Source: Spirochaetaceae bacterium (GTDB taxonomy: Bacteria > Spirochaetota > Spirochaetia > Treponematales > Treponemataceae). Taken from it: a stretch of 64,000 bases of DNA. Numbering within the stretch: the first letter of the stretch is position 1; every line of letters begins with the position of its first letter. The stretch spans positions 62,001-126,000 of the forward strand of contig JAGBFB010000006.1 of the NCBI GenBank assembly GCA_017936665.1. The letters are read 5' to 3'. Of the stretch, positions 36,550 to 44,232 are shown in pieces. Under the pieces are notes generated by a model. That model had not been told where the DNA came from, ran no database searches, and saw only the letters and a list, made by a program, of their open reading frames with translations. A program made the position numbers and the translations under genes.

Positions 36550-37884
36550 ATGGAAACATTTAAGAGAAAAATCTGGGAAAAATTTAAGGCGTGGAAGGAA
36601 GAGTCTGATGGTCATACAGCCTTACTTGTAGAAGGGGCTAGACGAATTGGAAAGTCTACAGCTGTCGAAGAATTTGCAAAAAAGGAATATGAAACATATA
36701 TTCTAATTGATTTTGCATTTGCATCTCAGAATATCAAAAATCTTTTTAATGATCTTTCTGATTTAGATTCCTTTTTTCGAATGTTACAGTATTACACAGG
36801 AAAAGAACTGAAAGAACGCAAATCGCTTATTATTTTTGATGAAGTTCAACTTTTCCCATTGGCTCGTCAGGCTATAAAACTTTTAGTTAAAGATCACCGT
36901 TATGATTATATGGAAACGGGTTCTCTTCTTTCTATTAAAGAAAATGTAAAGAACATTCTTATTCCAAGTGAAGAGAGAACCATTCAAATGCATCCGATGG
37001 ATTATGAGGAATTTTGCTGGGCTATAGGACAAACAAATTCTTTTGAAATTGGACGTACTATCTGGCAAGAAAAGAAGTCTTTAGGAGATGACGTAAATAG
37101 GGATCTGATGAAAAAGTTCCGTTTATATATGATTGTTGGAGGAATGCCACAAGCCGTAGAAGCATTTATTAAAACTAACAATTTTAGCAAAGTTGACCTT
37201 GTTAAGCGCGATATTTTGAAGCTCTATAAAAATGATTTTATGAAGTTTGATTCATCAGGACGTTCTTCTTTGATTTTTGATCATATACCTGCAGAACTTC
37301 AAAAGAATGCTTCTCGCTATCAGATTTCGAGTGTAATAGAAAATGCAAGAGCAGGAACTATGCTTGAACGCATTGCTAAACTTCAGGATTCAAAAACTGT
37401 GAATATTGCTTATCATGCTAATGCACCGGAAGCAGGTCTTTCTCAAAACATTGATTTGGAAAAGTTTAAACTTTTTCTCTGTGATACAGGGCTCTTCGTA
37501 ACTCTTTGTTTTAAAGACAAAGAGTTTACTGAAAATATTATTTATGAAAAATTGCTTTCAGATAAGATTCAAGCAAATCTTGGATATGTTTATGAAAATG
37601 TAGTTGCTCAAATGTTGGTAGCAAAAGGAGATGAGCTTTATTATCATACTTTCCCAAGCAAAACTTCTAATCATAATTACGAGATAGATTTTGTTCTTTC
37701 CCGAAAGAATAAAGTCTGCCCAATTGAAGCAAAATCATCAGATTATCATCGTCATAAATCTATGGATATTTTTACTGAGAAGTTTTCAAAACATATTGGA
37801 AGTCGCTTTCTGGTTTACACAAAAGAATATCGCAAGGATGCTGATATTTTCTGTATTCCAATGTATCTTGTACCATTCATTTAG
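36550..37884 (+). CDS. AAA_14 / DUF4143 ATPase
   Basis: 444 aa. Residues about 22-150 form an ATPase core with Walker A VEGARRIGKSTAVEEF and Walker B SLIIFDEVQLFP, then the GSLLSIKE sensor region. The C-terminal DUF4143 part has a nuclease-like strand pair (NYEIDFVLSRKNKVCPIEAK), resembling a PD-(D/E)XK core (E..D..E-x-K). The family is common on mobile and frequently exchanged DNA; cellular function is unresolved. Codon use looks less AT-biased than its neighbours (more CGT/CGC, CTT). It is flanked by 17-bp direct repeats, suggesting transfer as a cassette. Confidence 0.88.
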   Translation: METFKRKIWEKFKAWKEESDGHTALLVEGARRIGKSTAVEEFAKKEYETYILIDFAFASQNIKNLFNDLSDLDSFFRMLQYYTGKELKERKSLIIFDEVQLFPLARQAIKLLVKDHRYDYMETGSLLSIKENVKNILIPSEERTIQMHPMDYEEFCWAIGQTNSFEIGRTIWQEKKSLGDDVNRDLMKKFRLYMIVGGMPQAVEAFIKTNNFSKVDLVKRDILKLYKNDFMKFDSSGRSSLIFDHIPAELQKNASRYQISSVIENARAGTMLERIAKLQDSKTVNIAYHANAPEAGLSQNIDLEKFKLFLCDTGLFVTLCFKDKEFTENIIYEKLLSDKIQANLGYVYENVVAQMLVAKGDELYYHTFPSKTSNHNYEIDFVLSRKNKVCPIEAKSSDYHRHKSMDIFTEKFSKHIGSRFLVYTKEYRKDADIFCIPMYLVPFI

Positions 37885-37930
37885 TTGAAGAATCTTTCTT
37901 AAAATATTTTGTAGGTAATTTCCCTCAATC

Positions 37931-37947
37931 TCCCATCAATAAAAATT
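37931..37947. repeat. 17-bp direct repeat, right copy
   Basis: TCCCATCAATAAAAATT, identical to 36342-36358. Confidence 0.75.
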
Positions 37948-37969
37948 GATGTTACATACTTTAAAACAA

Positions 37970-38014
37970 AAATCCAGTAGAAAAGTTTTTTACACAAATC
38001 TACTGGATTTTTTT
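37970..38014 (+). terminator. Terminator after the DUF4143 ATPase
   Basis: AAATCCAGTAGA (37970-37981) pairs with TCTACTGGATTT (37999-38010) and is followed by T's. Confidence 0.85.
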
Positions 38015-38015
38015 T

Positions 38016-38039
38016 ATTCTGAAAAAAATTCGGAATGAC
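38016..38039. repeat. REP-like half element
   Basis: ATTCTGAA-N5-TTCGGAAT-GAC. It matches one arm and the closing GAC of the twin-hairpin element at 57079-57132. Confidence 0.55.
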
Positions 38040-38098
38040 AGTTCTTTTTAGTCGACCTCGACTATTTTATATTTTAATAAATGGATTTCTTTTAAAAT

Positions 38099-39841
38099 TT
38101 ATTCTGCTTCTACAATTTCAACGTATTCAGAAGCTTTGTCGCCTGCGATTTTTCCAAAAACTGTGATGTCAGCAACGGCGTTTCCTCCAAGGCGGTTTGC
38201 ACCATGAACACCACCTGTAACTTCACCTGCGGCATAAAGCCCTGGAATTACATTTCCGTCTTTGTTTAAAACTTCTGTATCAGCATTGATTTTGATACCA
38301 CCCATTGTGTGATGAACTGCAGGACCTACTTCAACTGCATAAAATGGACCGATTTCTATTTTGCGTGGCATTTCACTTGCTTTTCTTCCAAATTCTTCAT
38401 CAAGACCTTTTTCTACAGCATCGTTGTATTTCTTTACAGATTTTTCAAATTCACCTGCATCAATTTTTAGTTTTTCAGCAAGCTCTTTTAAATCTTTTCC
38501 AACAGTAAGTAATCCTTGTTTTGCGTAACCTTCGATGGCTTTTAAAGAATCTCTTACTCCTTGGTCAAAAACTAAGAAAGCAGTTTTTCCTTTTTGTTTA
38601 AGAATTGCATCAGACATTACATCACGAGTTGCCATTTCGCTACCAAATCTTTTTCCGTCACGATTTATCATGATAGCACCATTACCACGAACAGCTTCTG
38701 TTATCATAATGTTTTTTTCTGGTATTACAGTTGGATGAGTTTGAATTTGTTCCATATCAACAACATCACCATCAAAAACTTTAATCCATTCAAGAGCATC
38801 TCCTGTTGCACCAGAATGATTTGTTGTTCCAAATCCTTCTAATTCAGGTTTATATGAAACAATAATTTCTGGATTTGCACCAAATCCACCAGTTGCAATA
38901 ATTACTGCTTTAGAATTGATTTTGTAATTTCCTTCTGGTGTTTCAACAATAACTCCAGCAACTTTTCCATCTTGGTCAATTAAACCTGTCACTTCATTAT
39001 TGTATCGAATATCAATACCACGATTTTTTACTTGGTTTTCTAAAACTTGTACTAGATGAGAACCAACAGCCGCTCCTCCTGCTGGGCGATGTGTTCTGCT
39101 ATTTGTGGAACCAGCCATTTTTCCAACATCTGTTAAATCAACTCCCATTTCTAAAAGCCAATCAACTGTATCGCTAGAATTTTCAACCATGGTTTCAACT
39201 AAAACAGGGTCGTTTATGTTTTTTCCACCAATCATTGTATCTTGAATGTATTGTTCGTTTGAATCTTCAATACCAAGTTTTTTTTGAACAGAAGTTTCAC
39301 TTGCGTTTAATCCACCTGTAGCGTAATTTGTGTTTCCACCAGCAATGGGCATTTTTTCAAGAATGATAACATCCATACCATCAGCGTTTGCTTCTAAGGC
39401 TGCACTTAAACCTGCTCCTCCTGCTCCAATTACAACTATATCTGTTTCTGTGTCTGAATAAGAAACTTTAGGTGTGTCATTTTTTCCACTTGCTTTATCA
39501 ATGGCATTTTTAAAAGCATCAAGAACACCCTTTGTTGTGTAAGTTGCACTTGAAATTGCATCCACGCCCTTAATTGTTCCCTTTTCTACAACTTGATTTA
39601 CAATTTGTTGAGCATATTCCTTTGCAAAATCACTATCTTGAATAGAAGTAAGTTCTGCATCAACAATTTTTCCATCTTTTGTAGTTATTTCAACAGAAAG
39701 TTTTCCCTTAAAACCTTCTCCATCTCCAGACCAAGTTCCGTCTTGAATTGTTGGAGCTTTTGAACATGTTGTAATTGCTATAATACAAGCAATACTTAAT
39801 AAAATAAAAATTATTGTAGCAATTATATTAGATTTCTTCAT
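38099..39841 (-). CDS. FMN-binding / FAD fumarate-reductase-like lipoprotein
   Basis: 580 aa from the ATG at 39841, placed behind GGAGG (a start 4 codons earlier overlaps that site). A hydrophobic N-terminus ends in a relaxed lipobox ITTC (Cys26). Residues about 35-115 are an FMN-binding domain with the covalent-flavin motif DAISSAT (Thr100), a target of ApbE. The FAD part begins VVIGAGGAGLSAALEANADG. Catalytic-type residues of the fumarate/urocanate reductase family are kept: the THPT His, the SEMATRD Arg, HHTMGGI and GANRLGGNAVAD. It would reduce fumarate or a similar enoate outside the membrane. Single-gene unit. Confidence 0.88.
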   Translation of the reverse strand: MKKSNIIATIIFILLSIACIIAITTCSKAPTIQDGTWSGDGEGFKGKLSVEITTKDGKIVDAELTSIQDSDFAKEYAQQIVNQVVEKGTIKGVDAISSATYTTKGVLDAFKNAIDKASGKNDTPKVSYSDTETDIVVIGAGGAGLSAALEANADGMDVIILEKMPIAGGNTNYATGGLNASETSVQKKLGIEDSNEQYIQDTMIGGKNINDPVLVETMVENSSDTVDWLLEMGVDLTDVGKMAGSTNSRTHRPAGGAAVGSHLVQVLENQVKNRGIDIRYNNEVTGLIDQDGKVAGVIVETPEGNYKINSKAVIIATGGFGANPEIIVSYKPELEGFGTTNHSGATGDALEWIKVFDGDVVDMEQIQTHPTVIPEKNIMITEAVRGNGAIMINRDGKRFGSEMATRDVMSDAILKQKGKTAFLVFDQGVRDSLKAIEGYAKQGLLTVGKDLKELAEKLKIDAGEFEKSVKKYNDAVEKGLDEEFGRKASEMPRKIEIGPFYAVEVGPAVHHTMGGIKINADTEVLNKDGNVIPGLYAAGEVTGGVHGANRLGGNAVADITVFGKIAGDKASEYVEIVEAE

Positions 39842-39880
39842 AAAATCCTCCATAGTTAATTATAAACAATTTTTTTCGTC

Positions 39881-39909
39881 TTGTGTATACAAACAAAAAT
39901 TATTATACT
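39881..39909 (+). promoter_or_regulatory. argA promoter (leaderless)
   Basis: TATACT at 39904-39909 is followed by 6 nt and the ATG at 39916, with no Shine-Dalgarno. The -35 region (39881-39886) is only T-rich. Confidence 0.5.
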
Positions 39910-39915
39910 GATTTC

Positions 39916-41250
39916 ATGACAATATCAAATAATGATCTTTTTACACAAAATGCACAAAGAATACGAGATGTTATTCGATACATCAAACGATTTAAAAACG
40001 CAACAGTTGTAATTCATATCGATGATAGAGTTTTAGAATCTTCTCTTTTTACAAGTCATATCAGTGATATTGCAATGATGCACGATGCAGGATTAAAAGT
40101 AGTGATTGTTCCTGGAGCAAAAAAACGAATAGATGATGTTTTAAAACTAAATAATGTAGATTGGCAATTAAAAGACGGCTTTAGAATAACAGAAGAAAAT
40201 TCAATTCCTTTGATAAAAATGGCCGCCTTTGATGTTTCAAACAAAATAATGACAGCCCTTTCTGGAAATGGATTAACTGCTTTAATAGGGAACTGGGTTC
40301 GTTCTAGAGCAAAAGGAATTATTGAGGGTTTTGACTACGGAATTTGTGGTGAAATTGATAAAATCCATATAGAAGCATTAAATAAAGTTTTAGATGATGG
40401 ATTTATTCCGATTTTTCCTTGTATTGGTTGGAGTGCGAGTGGAAAACCATATAATATTTCTTCTATAAAACTTGCTTGTGAAACTGCAATAAAACTTAAT
40501 GCAGATAAATTATTTTTCTTAACACCAGATTGTTCTATAACTTCAAGTGAATTTAATATTTCTTCAGAAATGCCACTTTCACCAGAAGGTTGTGTTCCTG
40601 CTCTTAATCTTGAAGAGCTTGATAAATTCCTGTTGGATAACAAAGATAATTCAAGTCCTGTAATCAATTTATTAAAGAATGGGTTAGAAACTTGTAAAAA
40701 AGGAGTTTCTAGGGTTCATATTCTTAATGGTCAAATCGATGGAACTTTACCTTGCGAAATTTTTTCTGATTTGGGTTCAGGAACAATGATTTATAAGAGT
40801 AATTATGGTGGAATTAGAAAAATGCAGATAGATGATACATCTTCAGTTTTAACTTTAATGCGACCTTTTATTGAAAAAGGAATTCTACTTAATCGTACAG
40901 AACAAGATTTACAAGATACTTTTTCTGATTTCATTGTTTACGAACTTGATGGGGCAATTAGAGCTTGTGCTTCTCTTCATTTATATGATGATTTACAAGG
41001 GGAAATTGCGGCAATCGCAGTTGATAAAAATTGTTCTCATATGGGAATTGGCCCAAAATTAGTTTCTTATCTGATTGAAGAAGCAAAAAAAGAAAGTGCA
41101 AAATCTGTTTTTGTTTTAACAACTCAAACTTCTGATTGGTTTGAAAAGTTAGGTTTTATTCCTGATGATATTGAAACTTTACCAGAAAAAAGAAAAGCAC
41201 TATGGACAAAAAAGCGTAATTCAAAACTATTAAGATTAAATTTATCTTAG
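39916..41250 (+). CDS. argA: N-acetylglutamate synthase (ArgA)
   Basis: 444 aa, first step of arginine synthesis: acetyl-CoA plus glutamate. Residues about 15-280 are an amino-acid-kinase fold (VVIVPGAKKRIDDVL, LSGNGLTALIGNWVRSRAKG, FIPIFPCIGWSASGKPYNIS). Residues about 305-440 are a GNAT acetyltransferase (AAIAVDKNCSHMGIGPKLVS). This two-domain order is the classical ArgA. I start at 39916 rather than 11 codons earlier because of the promoter position. Its end overlaps the converging birA by 4 nt. Confidence 0.93.
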   Translation: MTISNNDLFTQNAQRIRDVIRYIKRFKNATVVIHIDDRVLESSLFTSHISDIAMMHDAGLKVVIVPGAKKRIDDVLKLNNVDWQLKDGFRITEENSIPLIKMAAFDVSNKIMTALSGNGLTALIGNWVRSRAKGIIEGFDYGICGEIDKIHIEALNKVLDDGFIPIFPCIGWSASGKPYNISSIKLACETAIKLNADKLFFLTPDCSITSSEFNISSEMPLSPEGCVPALNLEELDKFLLDNKDNSSPVINLLKNGLETCKKGVSRVHILNGQIDGTLPCEIFSDLGSGTMIYKSNYGGIRKMQIDDTSSVLTLMRPFIEKGILLNRTEQDLQDTFSDFIVYELDGAIRACASLHLYDDLQGEIAAIAVDKNCSHMGIGPKLVSYLIEEAKKESAKSVFVLTTQTSDWFEKLGFIPDDIETLPEKRKALWTKKRNSKLLRLNLS

Positions 41251-42053
41251 AATTTTATACTGACCTCGCCAGTAAAGATTTCTGTTATTTTTTCTTCAAA
41301 GGAATTTTGTAGTTTTTTCTTTACAAGTAGATGGCCTTTATCTGTAATATCAATTACTTTTGCTTGGTAGGTTTCACCTGTAAAAGTGTTTTCGATTACA
41401 TTTACAACTTTTCCAATAAGGTTTGAACGATTTTTGTATTCACCCATAACTAAATTATGATTTTCATTTTTCAAATCCAACAAAATTTCTTGCAAGAGGA
41501 AATTTATAACTTCATCTTTTTTTTCAAAATTGATATTTGCACTTGTTGCAATTTTAGAAAGCTCTTCTGGAAATCCATTTTTATCTTCTTGTAGATTTAT
41601 TCCAATTCCAATTATTGCAGGATTTATTTTATTTTTTTGTGTTTTGGATAAAATTCCTTCTGTTAAAATTCCACAAACTTTTTTTTCTTCAATAAAGATG
41701 TCATTTACCCATTTGATTTTGCAGTTTTTACAACCAAATTTTTCTAGGGTTTTACAAACACTAACTGCAACTTTTGGCGTGATAAGTGTAACATCATTTT
41801 CGTATTCTAAAAAATCTGTGTTATAAACTATCGAAAGATAAATTCCACAATTTTTGGGCGAAAAAAAACTTCTTCCTAACCTTCCTTTACCATTTGTTTG
41901 TGAATTTGCCACAAATATTGCTGATATGGGTAAATTATTTTTTGGATTTTGCTCATTTTGAGGTTCAGTTTTTGAACAAAGGAATTCTTTTGCTCGTGTA
42001 TTTGTAGAATCCGTTTGTTCATAAAAGAATTTATTTATAGCAGTTAAATCCAT
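41247..42053 (-). CDS. birA: Biotin--[acetyl-CoA-carboxylase] ligase
   Basis: 268 aa when started at the ATG at 42053; the frame is open further upstream only because it runs antisense-free through luxS in another frame. It activates biotin with ATP and attaches it to biotin carboxyl carrier proteins. Motifs: QTDSTNTRAKEF, GKGRLGRSFFSPKNCGIYLS, IKWVNDIFIEEKKVCGILTE. There is no N-terminal DNA-binding domain, so it is a non-regulatory enzyme. It overlaps the end of luxS by 23 nt and is the last gene of mtnN-luxS-birA. Confidence 0.92.
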   Translation of the reverse strand: MDLTAINKFFYEQTDSTNTRAKEFLCSKTEPQNEQNPKNNLPISAIFVANSQTNGKGRLGRSFFSPKNCGIYLSIVYNTDFLEYENDVTLITPKVAVSVCKTLEKFGCKNCKIKWVNDIFIEEKKVCGILTEGILSKTQKNKINPAIIGIGINLQEDKNGFPEELSKIATSANINFEKKDEVINFLLQEILLDLKNENHNLVMGEYKNRSNLIGKVVNVIENTFTGETYQAKVIDITDKGHLLVKKKLQNSFEEKITEIFTGEVSIKF

Positions 42054-42510
42054 GTTGTTCAATTCCGTCAACCCATTTTTTTGCCCAAAGTTTTGCAGCT
42101 GGTAAATCGTGTTCTTTATAATTTCCACATTCTTTAGGGTCTCTTCCTGGAATTTCTTTATCATCTTGCCAAGAAGCAACTTGTTTTAGAACATTCATCA
42201 TTTTATTTGCAATTTCTTCTTCTGTATGTTCTCCAAAAATTGTTAGATAAAAACCTGTTCTACATCCCATTGGAGAAAAATCAATTATGCCATTTAATTC
42301 ATTACGGATATATTCAGCAACTAAATGTTCTAGGGTATGAATTCCTGCTATTGGCATAAATTCTTCATTTGGTTGACAAAAGCGAATGTCATATTTAGAA
42401 ACAATATCTCCCTTTGTTCCAGTTTTTTTTGCAGCTTGTCTTACATAAGGCGCTGTAACTTTTGTGTGGTCAAGATTAAAGCTTTCTACATTGTATTTTT
42501 GATTTTCCAT
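42031..42510 (-). CDS. luxS: S-ribosylhomocysteine lyase (LuxS, AI-2 synthesis)
   Basis: 159 aa from the ATG at 42510; AAGGA lies 8 nt before it, while the ATG three codons upstream is too close. It splits S-ribosylhomocysteine into homocysteine and the AI-2 precursor DPD. The zinc site HTLEH (with GIHTLEHLVAEY) and a later Cys are in place, as is MGCRTGFYLTIFGEH. It lies 24 bp behind mtnN, which makes its substrate, so both steps of the activated-methyl recycling pathway are together. Confidence 0.96.
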   Translation of the reverse strand: MENQKYNVESFNLDHTKVTAPYVRQAAKKTGTKGDIVSKYDIRFCQPNEEFMPIAGIHTLEHLVAEYIRNELNGIIDFSPMGCRTGFYLTIFGEHTEEEIANKMMNVLKQVASWQDDKEIPGRDPKECGNYKEHDLPAAKLWAKKWVDGIEQHGFNCYK

Positions 42511-42534
42511 AATTTCCATCCTTGAATTAATGTA

Positions 42535-43239
42535 TTAAAAATTTTCTAACATATTGATAACTGTTTGTCCACTGATTTTTGCAGCAGTTTCTTTGTTAAA
42601 AAAATATTCGCCTTCTACGCCGTCATCAGCAGAATCTGAAATTGAACGAATTATTACAAATGGTATTTTGTGTAAAAAACAAGTGTGTGCAATAGCTGTT
42701 CCTTCCATTTCAACGCAAAAAGGATTACAGTTTGAAATAATTTTTTGTTTTATGGTTTTATCAGAAACAAAAACATCCCCAGAAGCAACTCTTCCTTTGA
42801 AAACATTAGAATTATTTTCTGAAACAAAAGATTTTTCTGCTAAATTGATTAAATTTTCATCAGCATTAAAGAAAGTTGGCATTCCAGGAATTGTACAGAT
42901 AGGATCTCCAAAAGAACTTGCGTCAGCATCGTGATAAACACAATCTGTAGAAATTACTATATCGAGAGGTTTTAATTCTTTTGCCATGGCTCCTGCAATT
43001 CCTGTATTGATAATATGAGTAACATCAAATTTAACAATCAAAAGTTGTGCACAAAGGGCAGCATTTACTTTTCCAATTCCGCTTTGCACAACAACACAGT
43101 CTTTGCCATTTATGCTTCCTTCAAAAAAGATTAGATGTGAAAATTCTGTTTCTTTTTTATTTTTCATTAAAGAGCAAAGATTTTGAATTTCTATATCCAT
43201 TGCTCCAATTATACCGAATTTTACTTTGTTTTGATTCAT
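42535..43239 (-). CDS. mtnN: 5'-methylthioadenosine/S-adenosylhomocysteine nucleosidase
   Basis: 234 aa, removes adenine from S-adenosylhomocysteine and methylthioadenosine. Family segments: FGIIGAMDIEIQNL, CVVVQSGIGKVNAALCAQLL, INTGIAGAMAKELKPLDIVI, and FCVEMEGTAIAHTC with the catalytic Glu, then IRSISDSADD with the catalytic Asp. AGGAG lies before the ATG. It is the first gene of mtnN-luxS-birA. Confidence 0.95.
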   Translation of the reverse strand: MNQNKVKFGIIGAMDIEIQNLCSLMKNKKETEFSHLIFFEGSINGKDCVVVQSGIGKVNAALCAQLLIVKFDVTHIINTGIAGAMAKELKPLDIVISTDCVYHDADASSFGDPICTIPGMPTFFNADENLINLAEKSFVSENNSNVFKGRVASGDVFVSDKTIKQKIISNCNPFCVEMEGTAIAHTCFLHKIPFVIIRSISDSADDGVEGEYFFNKETAAKISGQTVINMLENF

Positions 43240-43325
43240 GATTTTCTCCTATACGCTTAATTTTTCATATAAATGTAAATTATGTCAATATTTGCAAAAA
43301 AATACATTAAATGCAACATTTTTTA

Positions 43326-43419
43326 TTGACATTATTATCACTTTTTGTTAGTATAACCATAACAATATTGTATTACAAAGAGCCGCTTTTTTCTCCTCCT
43401 TTTGCGGCTCTTTTTTTTT
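43326..43419 (+). ncRNA. Predicted small RNA with anti-Shine-Dalgarno terminator loop
   Basis: TTGACA (43326-43331), 17-bp spacer and TAGTAT (43349-43354) predict a start near 43361. A terminator follows at once: AAAGAGCCGC pairs with GCGGCTCTTT (stem core 43380-43386 with 43404-43410) and then nine T (43411-43419). The transcript would be about 60 nt. Its 17-nt loop contains CTCCTCC (43393-43399), able to pair with GGAGG ribosome-binding sites. The 5' part has the palindrome ACAATATTGT. No plus-strand gene lies upstream that would need this terminator. Family unknown. Confidence 0.55.
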
Positions 43420-43426
43420 GTCTTTA

Positions 43427-44167
43427 TCATTCTAGCATATCTTTAAGTTTTTCTCTCTCTTTTTCAATATATTTTTTAAGATTTTCTGTTAAAGGTGTTT
43501 TTTCAGACTTTAGAAAAAAGAAAAAATTTATTCTATCTTTTATTTCTTCGTTTCGATTTCTTATAGAATTTTTTAATGCTTCATATTTTATAACAATTTT
43601 ATGTTCATCAGCAAATTTTTTAATTTTTGATAAAATGTGTATTGAATAAAACAAATCAATTGTAAAAATTCCGTAATAAAAGCCTACTAAAAAAGTAAAA
43701 CTCAAATTTTTAGAAAGCCAGGATACTGCATCATTTATATAAGGTTCTATAAAGATATAATAAAAAACACTTAATAAAAACCAAAAAAAAGTAAATTGTG
43801 GACAAATTATACCTTGAATATTGCCTTTTAGTTTTGAATAATCCCAAAGTTTTACCTTCATACCTTTTATAAAAATTATTCCTGCTATATATTCTACAAA
43901 GGTAATAACTATAGCCATAATTCCAAATAAAACAAAATGCTGTATTGTCAAATTTGGGATAAAATTAAGATTAATTTTTGATAAAAAATATAGAATGCAA
44001 AGTACAAATCCATACAAGGGAAGATATGGACCTCGCAAAAATCCAGGATTTATCCATTTATGATTAGGATTAGAAGATGAAAAATATTTTCTAAAAAAAA
44101 GTTCTATTATCCATCCTATAATGCTACCAACATAAAATAAAAATGCTAAAGTTATAAATAAATTCAT
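43427..44167 (-). CDS. CmpB-type membrane protein (putative ABC-transporter type IV, PF06541)
   Basis: 246 aa with about six membrane helices. Family pattern: GSIIGWIIELFFRKYF, then NPGFLRGPYLPLYGFVLCIL, and LWDYSKLKGNIQGIICPQFT. A basic cytoplasmic tail of about 55 residues follows. The family is annotated as a putative ABC transporter permease but its role is not established. No ATPase gene is adjacent. The gene has a predicted leaderless start. Confidence 0.8.
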   Translation of the reverse strand: MNLFITLAFLFYVGSIIGWIIELFFRKYFSSSNPNHKWINPGFLRGPYLPLYGFVLCILYFLSKINLNFIPNLTIQHFVLFGIMAIVITFVEYIAGIIFIKGMKVKLWDYSKLKGNIQGIICPQFTFFWFLLSVFYYIFIEPYINDAVSWLSKNLSFTFLVGFYYGIFTIDLFYSIHILSKIKKFADEHKIVIKYEALKNSIRNRNEEIKDRINFFFFLKSEKTPLTENLKKYIEKEREKLKDMLE

Positions 44168-44173
44168 AATAAA

Positions 44174-44224
44174 AATATAATTGCTTTTGTTATAATTGAC
44201 AAAAAAATGAATATAAGATATTTA
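44174..44224. promoter_or_regulatory. Divergent promoters with overlapping -35 boxes
   Basis: Minus strand: TTGTCA (44202-44197), 17 bp, TATATT (44179-44174), 6 nt to the ATG at 44167. Plus strand: TTGACA (44196-44201), 17 bp, TATTTA (44219-44224, weak), 8 nt to the ATG at 44233. The two -35 boxes lie on the same six bases, so polymerase can only occupy one direction at a time. Confidence 0.5.
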
Positions 44225-44232
44225 AATTCATT

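Noticed and set aside
38049-38064. TAGTCGA-CC-TCGACTA palindrome near the fumarate-reductase-like gene
   Set aside because: Striking, but a single copy with no linked promoter; the 2-nt loop does not form a good RNA hairpin without unpairing, and no function can be supported.
41530-41826. Open frame antisense to birA
   Set aside because: Shadow frame; BirA motifs on the other strand are unambiguous.
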